Assembly: GCF_905475395.1 (NCBI RefSeq)
Contig: NC_058340.1
Location: 58,010,181 to 58,074,180 of the forward strand
Source of the DNA: Chrysoperla carnea
Taxonomy: Eukaryota > Arthropoda > Insecta > Neuroptera > Chrysopidae
Direction: 5' to 3'
DNA: 64,000 nucleotides
The notes beneath the pieces are model-generated. The model was not told the DNA's origin. It saw nothing but the letters and a program-made list of their open reading frames with translations, and ran no database searches. Positions 49,871 through 62,906 of the stretch are shown here, in pieces. The translations under genes and the position numbers were made by a program. Position 1 is the first letter of the stretch. Each line of letters starts with the position of its first letter.

Positions 49871-50904
49871 AGTAATTTTCAAAATATTGAAAATTGAAAA
49901 TTTTGTTTAATTATTTAGCTTCCATGAAGTTATTTATACAATCATGAAGTTATAACAAAATTCATCATCAAAGTTGAAAATAATGTACAAATAATCTCAA
50001 TCCTAAATCTTAAATTGCCTTGATGTACTATCTTTAATGGGATATACTTTAAATAAAAATGACGAATCTTGAAGGAATTTATTTCGAAATTCGTAGAATT
50101 TTATGAATCGGTTATATATCTACTACACTAACAATCTTACTAAATTGCCCGGACAATTCAAATTTCTCCACTACAAAGCGTTAATGACCGAACAACCTAT
50201 GACTCTAATAAAATTTTTCTTTGTTTTATCTTTGAATTCTTATTGTAATCAGAACATAATTTTTTTTATTGATATTATACTATATATATAGTTATTAGCC
50301 AACGGCCATACCTTTTGAAAACGACCGGTACGATTGGCTTTTTTATAAAAACAGCATCATATTATTATCAAGTGTGGAACCAATTATCTATAACTTATGA
50401 TGTGCCTACCTTGTGTATATTGTGGTTTCAATGTAAAAGGGAGTAAAACGAGGTAGTAATAAGAATTGGTTTTGTTTTTTTATTAACTGTATGTTATTAT
50501 TATTTCAACCAATCATTGTCTGTATAAGCTATTAGAGATACCTAGATTACGTTATAATAATCCGTATAGAATAATGTATATAACATAGATACGATGATGT
50601 ATCTATCATCCGATGTAGCTGTAGTATATACTGGTCGATATCGATATACAAAATAACAAGACTTTTATCTTAATTTAAAGGTTACAGGGCTGGCATTTTC
50701 TAAGAAATTTTTAGCTTTTCAATATACCGAAATAAACTAAGACTCTAGTACAAAAATTGTATGCTTAATTTGACTTTGCAGAGTGTTGAATACACTGTTG
50801 GTGTTGTACGGATAATAACATTTCCAAGTTTATTAATTAATAAAATTCAACTCATGTAGCCTAACTTATGGGGACTATCGACAGAAGTAAAACTTAAACT
50901 TAAA

Positions 50905-51222
50905 CCTTCGACCTAGCTGTAGCCTTTGGCAGCGGAGCTCGCTAAATACCTATTCACAGTAAATGAGAATTATAAAAAATATCTCAGTAATATTCAAATA
51001 GCTGTTCACAATTCTAGATAAATATGATGGAAGTACAAACAAATACATTTGAATAGTAAAATCGAAAGTAATATATTATTTCTATGCGTTTCCACCATTT
51101 ATTTTATGAGTTTTAATGTTTTGGCGCGGAGCCCTGAAAAACATTGATAGTGGACCGAATTGTGAATCTAAACCATTCTCGTATTCACTTGAACACTCAC
51201 ACAAAATTTCATCAAAAGTAAG
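50905..51222 (-). mobile_element. Degenerate inverted fragment of the 466-bp Helitron family
   Basis: Stretches such as GGAGCTCGCT, TGTGAATCTAAACCATTCTC, CACACAAAATTTCATCAAAA and GGAGCCCTGAAAAAC match the reverse complement of the 12030/34334 copies in the same order. Many substitutions and deletions show it is older; neither terminus is preserved. Confidence 0.6.
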
Positions 51223-52690
51223 CTGAAGTTAAAGCTAAAAATAAGTTGAAGAACAATATTTTACCAACACTTCCTGAACGATAATAATATTATTTTGATG
51301 ATTATTTAGATATATGGAATAACTTCTCATATTCTTTGAAATATTATGAAAATTGAAAATGTTTTAAAAGTTATCAGTCACTGTCACCAGTAAATTAATA
51401 TTAAAATGTATATACAAAAATAAAGAAACTTTCAAGAACTCCGAGGACCTCAGTGTAGAAACTAATATTCCCGTGTTGATTTACTTTAAAAGTAAGAATT
51501 ATTATACATTTGAACTTTTTTCGCTACTTCCAAGTTGACCTAAACTTATAAACTTTTGAACTCAATTTCCAAAACCAAAAATACAAAAAATTTTAACTAA
51601 GCACATTTAAATATTATCTATATTATCTTTATAGAACTTCAGGCAATTTGTGGCCTTCTAAAAATTGTTTTATATATCACATGAGTTACAAGACGGCTCA
51701 AAATCTTCTTTTTTGAAAAATGTTTCAGAAAATACACAGAAATAGATTAAAAATTCATTGTCCTACTCTACTCATTTCCACCTCAGTCCATACGAAAATC
51801 AGTTCAAATTTTGTAAATGTCTTTTAAATGCTAAGATTAGTGGAAAAAGTGTCAGGCACCTCTTTTGGAAATCGTTCAACTTACTCTTTACAAAAATATG
51901 TGTTGAGATTTACACGTTCAATAAATGGCAAGATATGATTTTTTTCATATTGGGTTGAGGTAAAAATGAAAACTTTGATGAGGAGGATTTTGCTATTAAT
52001 ATTAATAACTTATATTTAGAAATAATTTTCTAGAAGTGCACAACAACCACTTTTTCGGTATCGAAATAAAAAAAGAAATGATCGATTGGTAGTCTTAAAT
52101 CTTTCTTTATTAACTATGGCTTCAATCCTTCAATGCACATGTTCCTTTGAACTCTGTAAACATAGAGGTAAGTAAAATAATTGACTGTGTGATGACATGT
52201 CATCATCAGAAAACAATTTGAACAAAAACCAATAAAATGGATTTTAAAATATTTGAATAGATTTAGATAATAATAAAAATACATATAGTCCTATCCTATC
52301 GTTAAAATGGAATCCATTTATATTATTCTTTTAAACAATCACTTTTCCTAAATACTTTTGTGTCATTGATGGATAATGGATAGATTTTTAGCATTAGCAC
52401 CGTTAAATTTAAATACAATAATGTTTTAAAAAGTATTTTTGTATATCTATACCTAAAAATTTTATTTTTATTTTATTTTACTTGAACAATACAATAGTTT
52501 GATTATATTATTATTTTGTGGAATACTGTATGGAATGGAAATAACAATGCTGACATAGAACAGACACCCTGTTTACCAAATTTATTTGAAAAAAAAGAAG
52601 TGAAACTTATTTATGTGGATTTATTCTCATAAAATATATATATATTTTTCTTTTTTCTAACACATTTTTTACTTCGGACATAATATATTA

Positions 52691-53187
52691 GGGGGCGTCC
52701 ATAAATTACGTGAGGTGTTTTTTTAAATTTTCTGTCCCCCCCCTCTCCCCTTGGTGAGATGTCGTGAGGTTTTAGTCAACCCCCTCCCCCGTCCCCCAAT
52801 CTCACGTGAGATTTTTCAGAATGTGGGTTTATTACGTAAACGCGTTAGATTGTTTATTGTAAAAAGAAAAAAACAATTTGGTTTGTGCTTTTATTTACGA
52901 CTAGTTAAGACATATTAACGTCGAAGTATGAATGAAATAATTTTTTTCCGAACGAATTAGTGAATAATCGTAATCATATTACGTTAACGCTTAAGATTAA
53001 ATTTTAAACATGTACATACAATTTGGATTAAATTCAACAAAATAGTATAATATTTTTTTGTTTCAATCAGAAAAAAAAATTGCGTGATATTTGTCGAGAC
53101 CCCCCCTCTCCCCAACGTGAGATTAGATGATATTTGACTCGACCCCCTCCCCCCCTTAATCATCTCACGTAATTTATGGACGCCCCC
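52691..53187 (+). mobile_element. PIF/Harbinger-like MITE, 497 bp, TTA duplication
   Basis: Ends are inverted repeats GGGGGCGTCCATAAATTACG at the left and its complement at the right, flanked by TTA on both sides (52688-52690, 53188-53190). C-rich tracts are placed symmetrically inside. The 3-bp TWA-type duplication suggests PIF/Harbinger; superfamily assignment is inference. Confidence 0.75.
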
Positions 53188-53245
53188 TTAGCATGCTATG
53201 AATTATAAACTTTGCCTCTACAGTCTACACTTCGACACTCTATAA

Positions 53246-53542
53246 CAGGAATGAGCGAGTTACTTTAAGTCGAAATCACCATTGTTATAACTTTATTGTG
53301 TGACATAAACTTTACTGTGTGTCTCTTTATCCAAGTCCGTATAGCTCATAGAGGTGGAAACGAGACGGGTATACGAATCTTCTACCTATCTGAGTTTCTC
53401 TAATAGTAATGAGAGGTAGAAAAGAAATGTTGTCTCTCTGTCTTACTCGTATTTTAGGTTGTTGCTGGTTAGGTTGTCACTGTCTTATTCTAATTTTAAG
53501 TGAGGATTGCGAGTGACTCTAAGTCACATTTGCCCATGCCTG
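53246..53542 (+). mobile_element. hAT-like non-autonomous element
   Basis: Ends CAGGAATGAGC and the complement of CAGGCATGGGC are inverted. Flanks CTCTATAA and CTCTACAG agree at 6 of 8 positions, consistent with an aged 8-bp duplication. The internal text (CACCATTGTTATAACTTTAT, TCTACCTATCT, TTACTCGTATTTT) recurs at 59194-59425. Confidence 0.6.
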
Positions 53543-56364
53543 CTCTACAGGGCCGGTTTAAGAAACCTTGATGGCCTGAGCAAATTATAAAAAAGAACGA
53601 GAGGTGTCTTGAGACACCCGGTAGGAACTATATTCCTTTCTTACCTGGGTACATTATAAATGTAGTGCTTACTTTTTTTTTACAAGATATTTTCTGAATA
53701 TTTAAGGCATTAATTTTAGAAGCCAAACACTTGTTTGATTTGACATATTTCTGATTTAGTAGTCAACCCAATCTGTGCGTTCATTACGTTTAGTTTGATC
53801 AAGATATTTATTATGACATAACATAAACATTTCATTGTAGTTACTTTAAATTATCTCTTTTATCTTTAACTTCTGTAACTCTATTTTTTTAAATGATAAA
53901 ACATAAAATTTTGCCAAAAAATACAAATTGACAGTTAATTAATACAAATGTTTTTGCATTTTCTCAAAATTCATGGTAAGCTTAATCGATTGAAAAAGCT
54001 TTAGTTTCTTAGGTAATCTACATGTCAGTTTTTTATTTCGTTTTTTGGTTTTACATCCCAACCAATAAACAAACCTGAATGGTAATTAAACTAAATTGGA
54101 AGTACTTATAAATAAAATGTAAGCATTACATGAAATACATTTCTATTAAAAAATATACGATATAACGAGTATCCTAGAAAGTATCTTATATGTTATGTGT
54201 CAAGATATCTTCATATTTTTAAATCAGCTGGGTGAGTCACGTTGAAAAAAAAAAAGAAGAGAGTATACCGGGGCAACCATTCAAAACCATTTTTTACTTC
54301 AGTTATTTTCTCGTAGTATTTGATTATAGTATTTCAGGAGATACAGCAAGTTAAAGTCAAAAGTGTCAAGTTTACTTTGGCGACGAACAACTAAGTAAAA
54401 AAAAAAAAGAATTTGTATCAAAAATCATTAAAACAAATGATGAACTTACGAATCTTATAGTATCCATTATTTTCCAATGTCGATCAATAACACAGTAGTT
54501 CAGAACAACCTTTTAAAATCAAAAGTGTCAATTTTGTTTTAATACAACGAATAATTGGATCAAAAAACGGAATATATAAACAGCCATTTGGATAATTTCT
54601 TTCACACAACTACCGAAAAAAATTCACAGGGGCTCGTAAAATTATGGACTTGTGATTTAAAACCTGGGCTTTGGATGGTCCTGATCATTATTACTTTCCG
54701 AAAGTTTGATGTGTTTAAATTCAAGAATCAAATTTGAAAATCTCGCGAACAAGATGCTGCCTCTTCCCTTCCCTGAATCTGAAATATCTCTTGTTAATAG
54801 AATTATTATTCACTTTTACTGAAATATATTCCTCAATATTTGTCAAGTTTTATGAACTAAAATATTCAATTCCAATTTCTTATTCTTTATACGTATTCTG
54901 ATATTTTTGAGAGGATAGAAGACATCGGATATTGAAGAAAATTATATTGTATATCTATCTCCATTTGTATACGTAGTTAGAAAACAATAGTAGATATATA
55001 CGTATCGTATATAAAGGAAGATGTATTTATGACCATTCGATTATCCTTGGACAGGTGTTGGGTTATCAATTCTAAAGTGATTGATGATTAGGTTGTTGTA
55101 ACAACAAAATACATTCACACTCAAAAATTTTTATTTTCATCTTCTTTTACAAAGTCTGACAGATTTTATAGGCGTGGTGAGTTTGTTTCTTCTCCTATTT
55201 TTTTCGTTTTTGTTTAATGTAAAATAGAGATAATTACAAATTACAATTTATTAAATTTCTGATAGAACGTAATTTTATTCAACCCGAAAATTTAATTTAT
55301 GTTTTGTGTTGTCGTAATAATATTTTAACACCATTTCAAAGAGACGTAAGTGTGTGTTTTGCCGAGAGAAATTTAGAATTTTAGGAAAATATGATAAATT
55401 TAGTAATTTTTGATTAAGTAGTATTCTTGAATATGTTTCAAGAAAATTCGTTTGAAGATCATAACCTCTTTTCTAGTTGTTTTCGGATACGGAATCCTAA
55501 ACTCGAACCTGAATACATAGTTAAAAATACTCAAATTACCTTCCAAACAAACAAGAATCAAAATCGGTTAATCCATTTAGGACCTACCATACCATAGGCG
55601 GCCAAACAGATACTTTTAATTCATATCACCACTCTTTTTTAGCCGAGATTTAAAAATGTAACAAATAAAATTGAATAAAAAATTTTTTATAAATAAGAAA
55701 AGTGATGGAAAAGTAAAATATTTTGATATTTATTTATATATCAGAAAGTTATTTGTCTGACGTCTTCGCATCATATTCACTTAGACCATTATAGGTACCC
55801 AAAAATTCTCAAAAGTACACGTGAAGTTTTTTTGGAAAATAAAGTCGTAAAATTTTATGTTTCTACACAAAATATAAAAAAGGATCATTATTATTAATTA
55901 ATATTCATGACTTTACACAAAACCTGTGAAGTATTTTTATGTATTTTATTATAATACGTTGTACCTTCACTCACAGTGCAAACCATAAGTTCATTCCATA
56001 TGATGTGTTTATTATTATTTTATAGTCGTTATTATGGGATAAAGTGGTACAGTCTATACGAAATGTTATTTACTGGACAATCATTTCTCTGTCACTCTGT
56101 AATTAAGTATGCTACGAGTTAATTGATGTATACTATCAGGTCTGGCTAAGCGATAAAGACACAGTCGAAACGACCAAAATATACGAAACATAGAATATAT
56201 TCAATATAAAGGGTACACAGATAATTAAAGATACCAAGCTATAAGAAAATAAGGAAAATGCGAGCTTCTACATTAAATTTCTATCAAAAAATTCCTTTAC
56301 AGTTTTGAATGTTCCATTTATGAGATACGATATGTGTATTATCTTTTCTAACAAAATATACTCG
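53543..56364. other. Gene-free stretch, with a possible transposon end at its left
   Basis: CAGGGCCGGTTTAAG at about 53548 resembles a hAT-type terminus right after the 53246 element; its partner end was not found. Otherwise nothing was recognised. Confidence 0.35.
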
Positions 56365-56880
56365 TTTACTATTCGTAGTCGCAGAAACGCAGCACTTTCG
56401 AAAAACAGTAAAGCGGATATGAATGCGATTTTCAGCATTGGATTCGTTAAGGTGTCAGAAAATTTTAAGGCTAAAATTGATTTATAAGAGAGAAAATATG
56501 CAATTTGCATAAATAATATGCAGTTTATAATTGCTGAACACGAATATGGTGAGTGAATTGGTTTCCAAGGTGTATGATGACTAGGGTAAATGGTATCCCC
56601 GTCGTCTCTTGGAGTTTCTAGGAAATTCGTTATATAATCAGCCCAAATTCGTTAATCGTCGGTTTTTGTAGTCGCTGAAGACTAATTTTGCGTCAGAATT
56701 TGTTTCCGATGTAGCTTGGGCTCAATCAATTTGAATAGTAAAATTTTCTGACGCCCTAACGAATCGAATGCAGAAAACCGCATTCAAATCCGTCTTAATG
56801 TTCAAGTTTATCGAACTTTGATTATTTCTAGTGTTTCGTTTCCGCGACTATCGTGCACTATTCGTGAAAAAAGCGTGTTA
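56365..56880. repeat. Inverted-repeat family member
   Basis: The arm with TAGTCGCAGAAACGCAGCAC and ATTCGTTAAGGTGTCAGAAA is repeated inverted at 56735-56855. Between the arms is GCTGAACACGAATATGGTGA and ATTCGTTATATAATC, sequence shared with 9400-9835. Confidence 0.55.
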
Positions 56881-59193
56881 TTGTACTTTATACTTAGACA
56901 TCGTATGCGTACATATACAAATACACACACAGCTGCATATTTATAAATAGTTTTTTAAGTTTATCTTTTAAACAAGACCAACAAGAACCATTTTCTTTGT
57001 TCAAAAAAATCGACATAAATTAAGGTATTTTTCAGTTCTTTTTGAACTAAATTTTAGTCAAAATAATAGATTTGTTAATTGACGAGTAAAAAATTTTGAA
57101 TTTATTCTTAAAGTAGAGATTATTTTTAACATCTACTAAAAATTGTTTATTTCATTCTTTAAAAAAATGGATTTACAGAAATTTTAAAGTCCACTTTCAT
57201 GACTCATATTCGCCTATATTAGAATTTCTTATGATTCATTTTAAACCTTTAAGTTATAAAATCGCATAAAAACTGTATTAAATAACAAAATGGATAAAAA
57301 TCGGATTAACAAAAAAGAACATTTGAATAAATTAGAATTTATACTTGATTATGTAAAAGCCATATGGCTACAGTGTAGGAGGGAAGTTGGGCTATAAAAA
57401 ACCCAAAAGAAATATATTATGTAATATGTTACATGTATGATAAACTTTTGAACTTTTTCAAGAATAGACAATTTTAGGTATATTTGAATGTACAGAACGA
57501 TACATAATAAATGTAGTTGTACAGTATGATACAGCATAAATTCTGCAACGAAATTTTATTCAAATTTAATTTCAACTTTAACAATTAATTTATTTTTAAT
57601 ATTTTTATCATCGAAGAAAAAAAAATCTTCCCTCAAAGGATATTTGAAAAATACTATTTTTTTTTTTTAAATTTACATCTAATTTTTTGGTGTTTTATCA
57701 ACATTCACTTTTAATATTATTTCACTTAGTTAATTTCGAAAATTGTTGAAACTATGGATTCTTACTGCATATTTATTACTTTGGAACTAAGCAGACGGGT
57801 ATTATTTTCCGAGCTAAAAGTTGCTGTATATATATAGTCCATATACAGCTTATTTACTTTCGAAGTTTTGGGAATAATTTCTTCTGTTCAGTTACATTTT
57901 TAAGTACATATATGTCTCCTAGTTTTCCATTGTTCGTGGATTTTCATGAATTTGCAACGGTAACATAATTATTTATGGAAAAATCAATCACCATTTATGA
58001 TACACAAAACGATCTCTAAACGTAGTTTTTAATGTTTTCGTAAATTCTACCAACTGTAGATTCTCACCGCATACTTGTTTCCCACAACCGGCTTGCCAGA
58101 TCGGCGCCTTAATTAAATATATTTTTAAAGCTATTAATTTCTTATCTTTATCATTTCTTTAAAAGGAGGAAAAAATGAATCATGGTAATTTCGCTTCCTC
58201 ATTGGTGCATGGTCTATGATATATGTTGTTAAGCCCTAGACCAAGAACAGTTGAGCATTTCATAATTTGTGCTGTAATTATTTTGGATTAGGGTTAGAAA
58301 AATCAATACACCTACTATGTTTAGGTTTGCTTTCCAAAAAGATTATCCACTTATTTATGATATGATATACATACTTAGAATCTCAACTATACCTCTGTGT
58401 TCTTTATACAAATATTTAAACAAAAACAACATTATGCACAGCTGTACTATTCTCTTTTTCTATTTTAAACCAAATTGTATAAAATAGAAACATATTCTTA
58501 TTCTACCAAAAAAATAGTAACAGAATTTATTATACAATTGACCTTATAAACGCTTTAGTAATCTTTGGCTCCAAAACCTGCTGTGAAGTCCGATCGATAA
58601 AGATGTCAAGTTTTATATGTTTTGAAGGCGGAGTTTGGCCCTTTTTATATTGTATATATTTTTTTTTTGTAAGTAATATTTTTTACTCTTCTGTGTACTA
58701 AAGTACTATACATTTTTTTTTGACTAGCTGCAGCTGTTTTTATAATATTAAAAAAGTTTCTAATTTAAATTTGTTTTAATTTTGTAACAACCTAATTCTT
58801 ATTTGTTGGAAAAAAGGTGAGATAGATGGTAGCCCTTTCAATTTTATAGAAGAACATTTTAAGAGAAAAAGATAAGCAAAGTACAAAAATTTTATGAAAC
58901 TCCATAAAATAAATGAAACTCAATATAATTGAGAAAAATTATCAAATTCTAAATCGCATAGAGATAATACCATAGAGCGGCAAAGTCGTTGCCAAACAGT
59001 TGATTGCAATAAAGAAGAATAGATAAAGTAAGCGCATAAAGCAGTAGACAGGCAAATAAACACAGATAAATTAAGCGTGCATAGCTGTCTTTGTCTCTCT
59101 GATACTTCTCTCTTATATGCCTAGAATTTCTGCCTCTTTCTACTTCTCTCACTGCGATCAAGAATTCACTTATTGCGTTTCCTATGTCTATAC
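56881..59193. other. Gene-free AT-rich stretch
   Basis: No gene recognised. GCATAGAGATAATA at about 58957 resembles the end of the MITE at 39172, hinting at an eroded relative. Confidence 0.35.
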
Positions 59194-59425
59194 CAGGCAT
59201 GGGCGACTTATTTTAAGGCGTAGTCACCATTGTTATAACTTTATTGTGTGCCATAAACTTTATTGTGTGTCTCTTCCTCTAAGTCCACAATTCTCAGTTA
59301 GATATGTAGTCCTTCTACCTATCTCAGTTTCTCTAATAGTAATGAAAAAAAATGTTGTCTCTCTTTCTTACTCGTATTTTTGGTTGTCTCTGGTTAGGTT
59401 ATCACTGTCTTACTCGTATTTTAGA
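59194..59425 (+). mobile_element. Truncated copy of the 53246 hAT-like family
   Basis: Begins CAGGCATGGGCGACTTATTT and follows the 53246 element closely through the CACCATTGTTATAACTTTAT and CTCGTATTTT stretches, but the right terminus is missing. Confidence 0.6.
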
Positions 59426-59749
59426 TACAAAAGTCTGAGGGATATTTCTAAGCTAATTGATTATTAGATCATTTGTAGATTTAAGCCCACGAACGTAGGA
59501 AAGTGATTTAAACCTGAGGAACGATCTTATTGTTTAACTTTTACTGAAGAATTTGTTTATCTGAATTGAAATGTTTTTAAAAAAATTTTGAATTTTCAGG
59601 CATTATTGATCTGTGACTGAAAATTTTGTTTCTAGTTTTACATAACATAGTATTTACATAATTCCGATCTCCATTTGATATTAATGTGATGTTTTGAAAG
59701 CTTCAAACATAAATTCTTATTAAAACAGTATTTATGTATTTTCTTGTCA

Positions 59750-60740
59750 GGGAACATCCATAAATTACGTAACACATTTTAAGGGGGGGGGGTATTTCAA
59801 TTTGTTATGCATTGTTACGTTAAGGGGGGGTGTCAATCTAACATATGTTACGTAACAAAAATTTAATTATATTGCTTGGATTAAAAAATTAAAAAAAAAT
59901 TTCTAATCATACTTTTATAATTATATTTAATTATTGAGATATAATTCAAATATTCGCGCCATGTACAGAAGCGCTGCTATTGGCATGATACCGCACTGCT
60001 GCTATATATACGCGCGAAGTCATTTGTTTTTCCTTGCTATAGAGATACGCAAAAATGTTCATCAACAACTGGACTTAATAATTCAACATTTGACTTTAAT
60101 TTGCTTTATAAAAAATGACACCAAATATCGGGATTCTTTATCAAGATTTATTCAGAGCTTATAAAAAAGCTCATCCTACAATTTCTTCGCAGCAAGCACA
60201 ACTTGAAACAAATAAAATTTGGAATGACTTTAAAAAAATTAAAAATAAAGATGAAATGAAAAACAAACAAACAGAAAACACTAAGACTAACAATACTTTA
60301 TTTTGTATTCTTTTAGATTCTATGTATGATTAATAATAATGAATTTGATGACGTGGAATGGATAGATGTTGATGATATAGAGGAAGACGACAAAGAAACG
60401 ACACCACTTCTTGAATTAGATAATTCAAAAATTCCTGTAATTGACTCGATAACCGACTAGTTCAAACCCAGTTGGGAAGATGATTTTGCTCAAAAAAAAT
60501 GAACGTTAATTTTTCATATTACTTCTTTAATTAATAAACTAAATATGTAGCAATTGTTTTGTGCAATAAATTTAAATTTAAATAATTCAAGAACTTTTTC
60601 TGTTGAGACAAAATGATTATGTTACGTAACAAATCCTTCAGGGGTAGGGGGGTCTGGTAATTTGTTACGATCTGTTACATACCAGGGGGGGGGAGTCTAA
60701 AAAATCTTCAAAATGTGTTACGTAATTTATGGATGTCCCC
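59750..60740 (+). mobile_element. PIF/Harbinger-like element, 991 bp, TCA duplication
   Basis: Inverted ends GGGAACATCCATAAATTACG and GGGGACATCCATAAATTACG (right end, complement) are flanked by TCA (59747-59749, 60741-60743). The ends share the CATAAATTACGT core with the element at 52691. G-rich tracts lie just inside each end. It carries a small open frame at 60115-60333. Confidence 0.75.
60115..60333 (+). CDS. Small ORF within the 991-bp transposon
   Basis: A 72-codon frame starts MTPNIGILYQDLFRAYKKAH and continues with IWNDFKKIKN, a compact basic helical segment; the tail looks read-through. After a plausible acceptor (TTCTTTTAG at about 60318) a second, very acidic stretch (EFDDVEWIDVDDIEEDD) runs to a stop near 60460 in another frame, so a two-exon product is possible. 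I do not recognise a catalytic domain. It may be an accessory protein of the transposon family. Orientation and central position in the element support it being element-encoded. Confidence 0.45.
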   Translation: MTPNIGILYQDLFRAYKKAHPTISSQQAQLETNKIWNDFKKIKNKDEMKNKQTENTKTNNTLFCILLDSMYD

Positions 60741-60743
60741 TCA

Positions 60744-62300
60744 GAGCAGTAAAAAATTTTTTAAAAGTATTAAAATAAATTTAGTTTCATTATTTATCCA
60801 CCAAAGGCATATTAATAATAATCATCTGAATTTACCACATCTTTCTTACCAATAAACCGTATATTTATTGGAATAAATAATATTAAATAAATAAAAAATT
60901 ATCTTACCTATATGGGTTTATAATATTCAACAAATATTTGTATATTTGTTTAAGAATTTCTAAAACAAATAACTAATTACGGTTATTTGAAAAACTTATA
61001 TGGATACACAAAATAAATTCTAACAATACTTATGGGTAATTATGTGAAATAATAATTATGTGCGTTAGTTGAAACCTGTTGAAAAATTAATGAGAAAAAT
61101 TTATGTTGTTTAGATGCGTTCGTTTAGAACCATAGTGGCTTGCTAAGTTTGTTGAAGCATACTAACTACCGTATTCGATATTCCTAGGGTAGCGTTGTGA
61201 TTTTGTGATGTAGTGTCAAGAATATGCATGAAGAAATAAATGTTAAATCGGAATAATAAGCGAAATAGGTGGTGAAAAACACAATGGCTTTAAGCTACCG
61301 AGGGAATGTTGACTCACCCAAACGGGCCTTCTATTTTATAAATGCACACTTTATTTAATATAAAATTGTATTTTTTTTAAATTGTACTTTAATTTTGTGT
61401 ACTTCTAATTAAATATATTGAATTACAGGTGTTCAAATTATATTAAAATGTTAAAAAAGTATTATTGAGGTCCATCAGTAAAAAATGGGAGTTAAGGTTT
61501 GGTGAGAATCATTCCTGGAGAACACTATAAATAACACAGAGTACACGGGAAATAAATTTTCCTTCAGAAGTCAACATTTGATGAGAGAAACAAAGAAAAT
61601 CTTGCATTTGTCGCTACGGTCGAAAAAAGAATGAATGGAGATTTTCTATTATGTCATAGATGAAAAAGGTTACATAAAATAGAATTAAGGTGATTATGTT
61701 ATTATACCTTGAAACCTCTGGTCGAAAATTGACTGTAGTAAGACCAAGCGACTATAGTATCATAAGGAGGATCATAACAACATAATTACGGAGACTGTAT
61801 TGTCATAAGCATGACCAAAAACTTGGGGAATGAAACATTATCTACCTTCTCTGGTCTGTCAGGAATGCGATGAGAACGACGAAACCATAAATAAACTGCT
61901 ATATGTCCATATTTGTCCTTAGAAAACCAGGGCTTAAAGAAACTTTGCTAAAGGCTGTAAATATTTCAAAGTAGGGGTTCAAGAAGGGATTGAGTGTTTT
62001 TAATACTGCTGACAAAGGCCTTTAACCTAATCTAATCTATCCAATATGTTATCTAATCTATTATAGGGAGGAAGCTTTAAATACTTTTATGAAAGCTTAA
62101 CCGTTCTTTTATGGGAACTGCTACCATCGGACATCCACGATGATAATAACCATGTTTATATTATTAATATTATTATTTGTATTGAACACGAAATCCATAA
62201 GATTGGATAATCAGAAATTAGTAAAAGACAAAAAAATATTTTAGAATTTTTCAGTTTAATCATCCATATATCTCATCAAATATTTTAATATGTATTCAGC
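60744..62300. other. Gene-free stretch
   Basis: No gene or repeat was identified between the 991-bp transposon and the possible chemoreceptor exon. Confidence 0.4.
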
Positions 62301-62634
62301 ATGACATCCAATAATTTCATGGAACCGTTTACTCAGATTGTTAATTTTTGGTTTTTATTTGGAATATCACCAGTAAAGTTTTCACAACATTCTCAGGAAT
62401 TTGAATTATGTAGTATATTTGGTTTACAAGAATTAATTATTTTTAGTATTTGTCTGTTAATTAATTTACAATTATATTTGAATCCGTTATTTACTTTAGG
62501 AAAAAATTATCACACTTTACGATATTCTTATACAGTCGTTTTACCAATTTGTTATTTAGTGTATAACTTCTTGTATCGATCAAGAATTGTAAAATTTTTA
62601 AATGGTTTCTCAACATTACAACAAAATTTTCGAG
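62301..62634 (+). CDS. Possible gustatory/chemoreceptor first exon
   Basis: An ATG-started frame of 111 codons ends at a donor-like CGAG|GTAAAT (phase 1). The product has NFWFLFGISPVKF near the N-terminus, then two hydrophobic segments (about residues 43-62 and 75-92) and an FLNGFSTLQQNF stretch. This pattern resembles the N-terminus of insect gustatory receptors, but the family is too diverged to assign by eye. A possible acceptor near 63705 would continue DIDLEYLQ in phase 1 but then meets a stop, so the locus may be a fragment or pseudogene, or the later exons lie beyond the window. The diagnostic C-terminal TYxxxxxQF motif is not visible. Confidence 0.35.
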
Positions 62635-62782
62635 GTAAATGTCAAATGTAGTGTAAGGAAAATTATTTATGACGCCAGTCTGTCAATATGAGAGACAGTC
62701 ATAAGCCGGCTTAAATCTTAAAAAAAAAGCTGCAGTGTTATATTGAATGTCTACGCCCGAGTGTACTATATAGTGTTGTTGT

Positions 62783-62906
62783 AAATTACTATGGTTTCTT
62801 AATATATATTTAATTTATTCACTGCTTGTTGAAATCTAATTCAAGCCTGTTTTCGTAGATGTATTTCAAGCCGACAATTGTCGGCTGGCATAATGTTTTC
62901 CCAATC
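62783..62906. repeat. Dispersed repeat pair, copy 2
   Basis: Diverged copy of 30625-30747, containing a small palindrome CCGACAATTGTCGG. It lies just past the possible chemoreceptor exon. Confidence 0.5.

Noticed and set aside
58949..59467. Membrane-like 83-codon minus frame and overlapping 116-codon plus frame
   Set aside because: They overlap each other and a truncated transposon copy, with no recognisable family.
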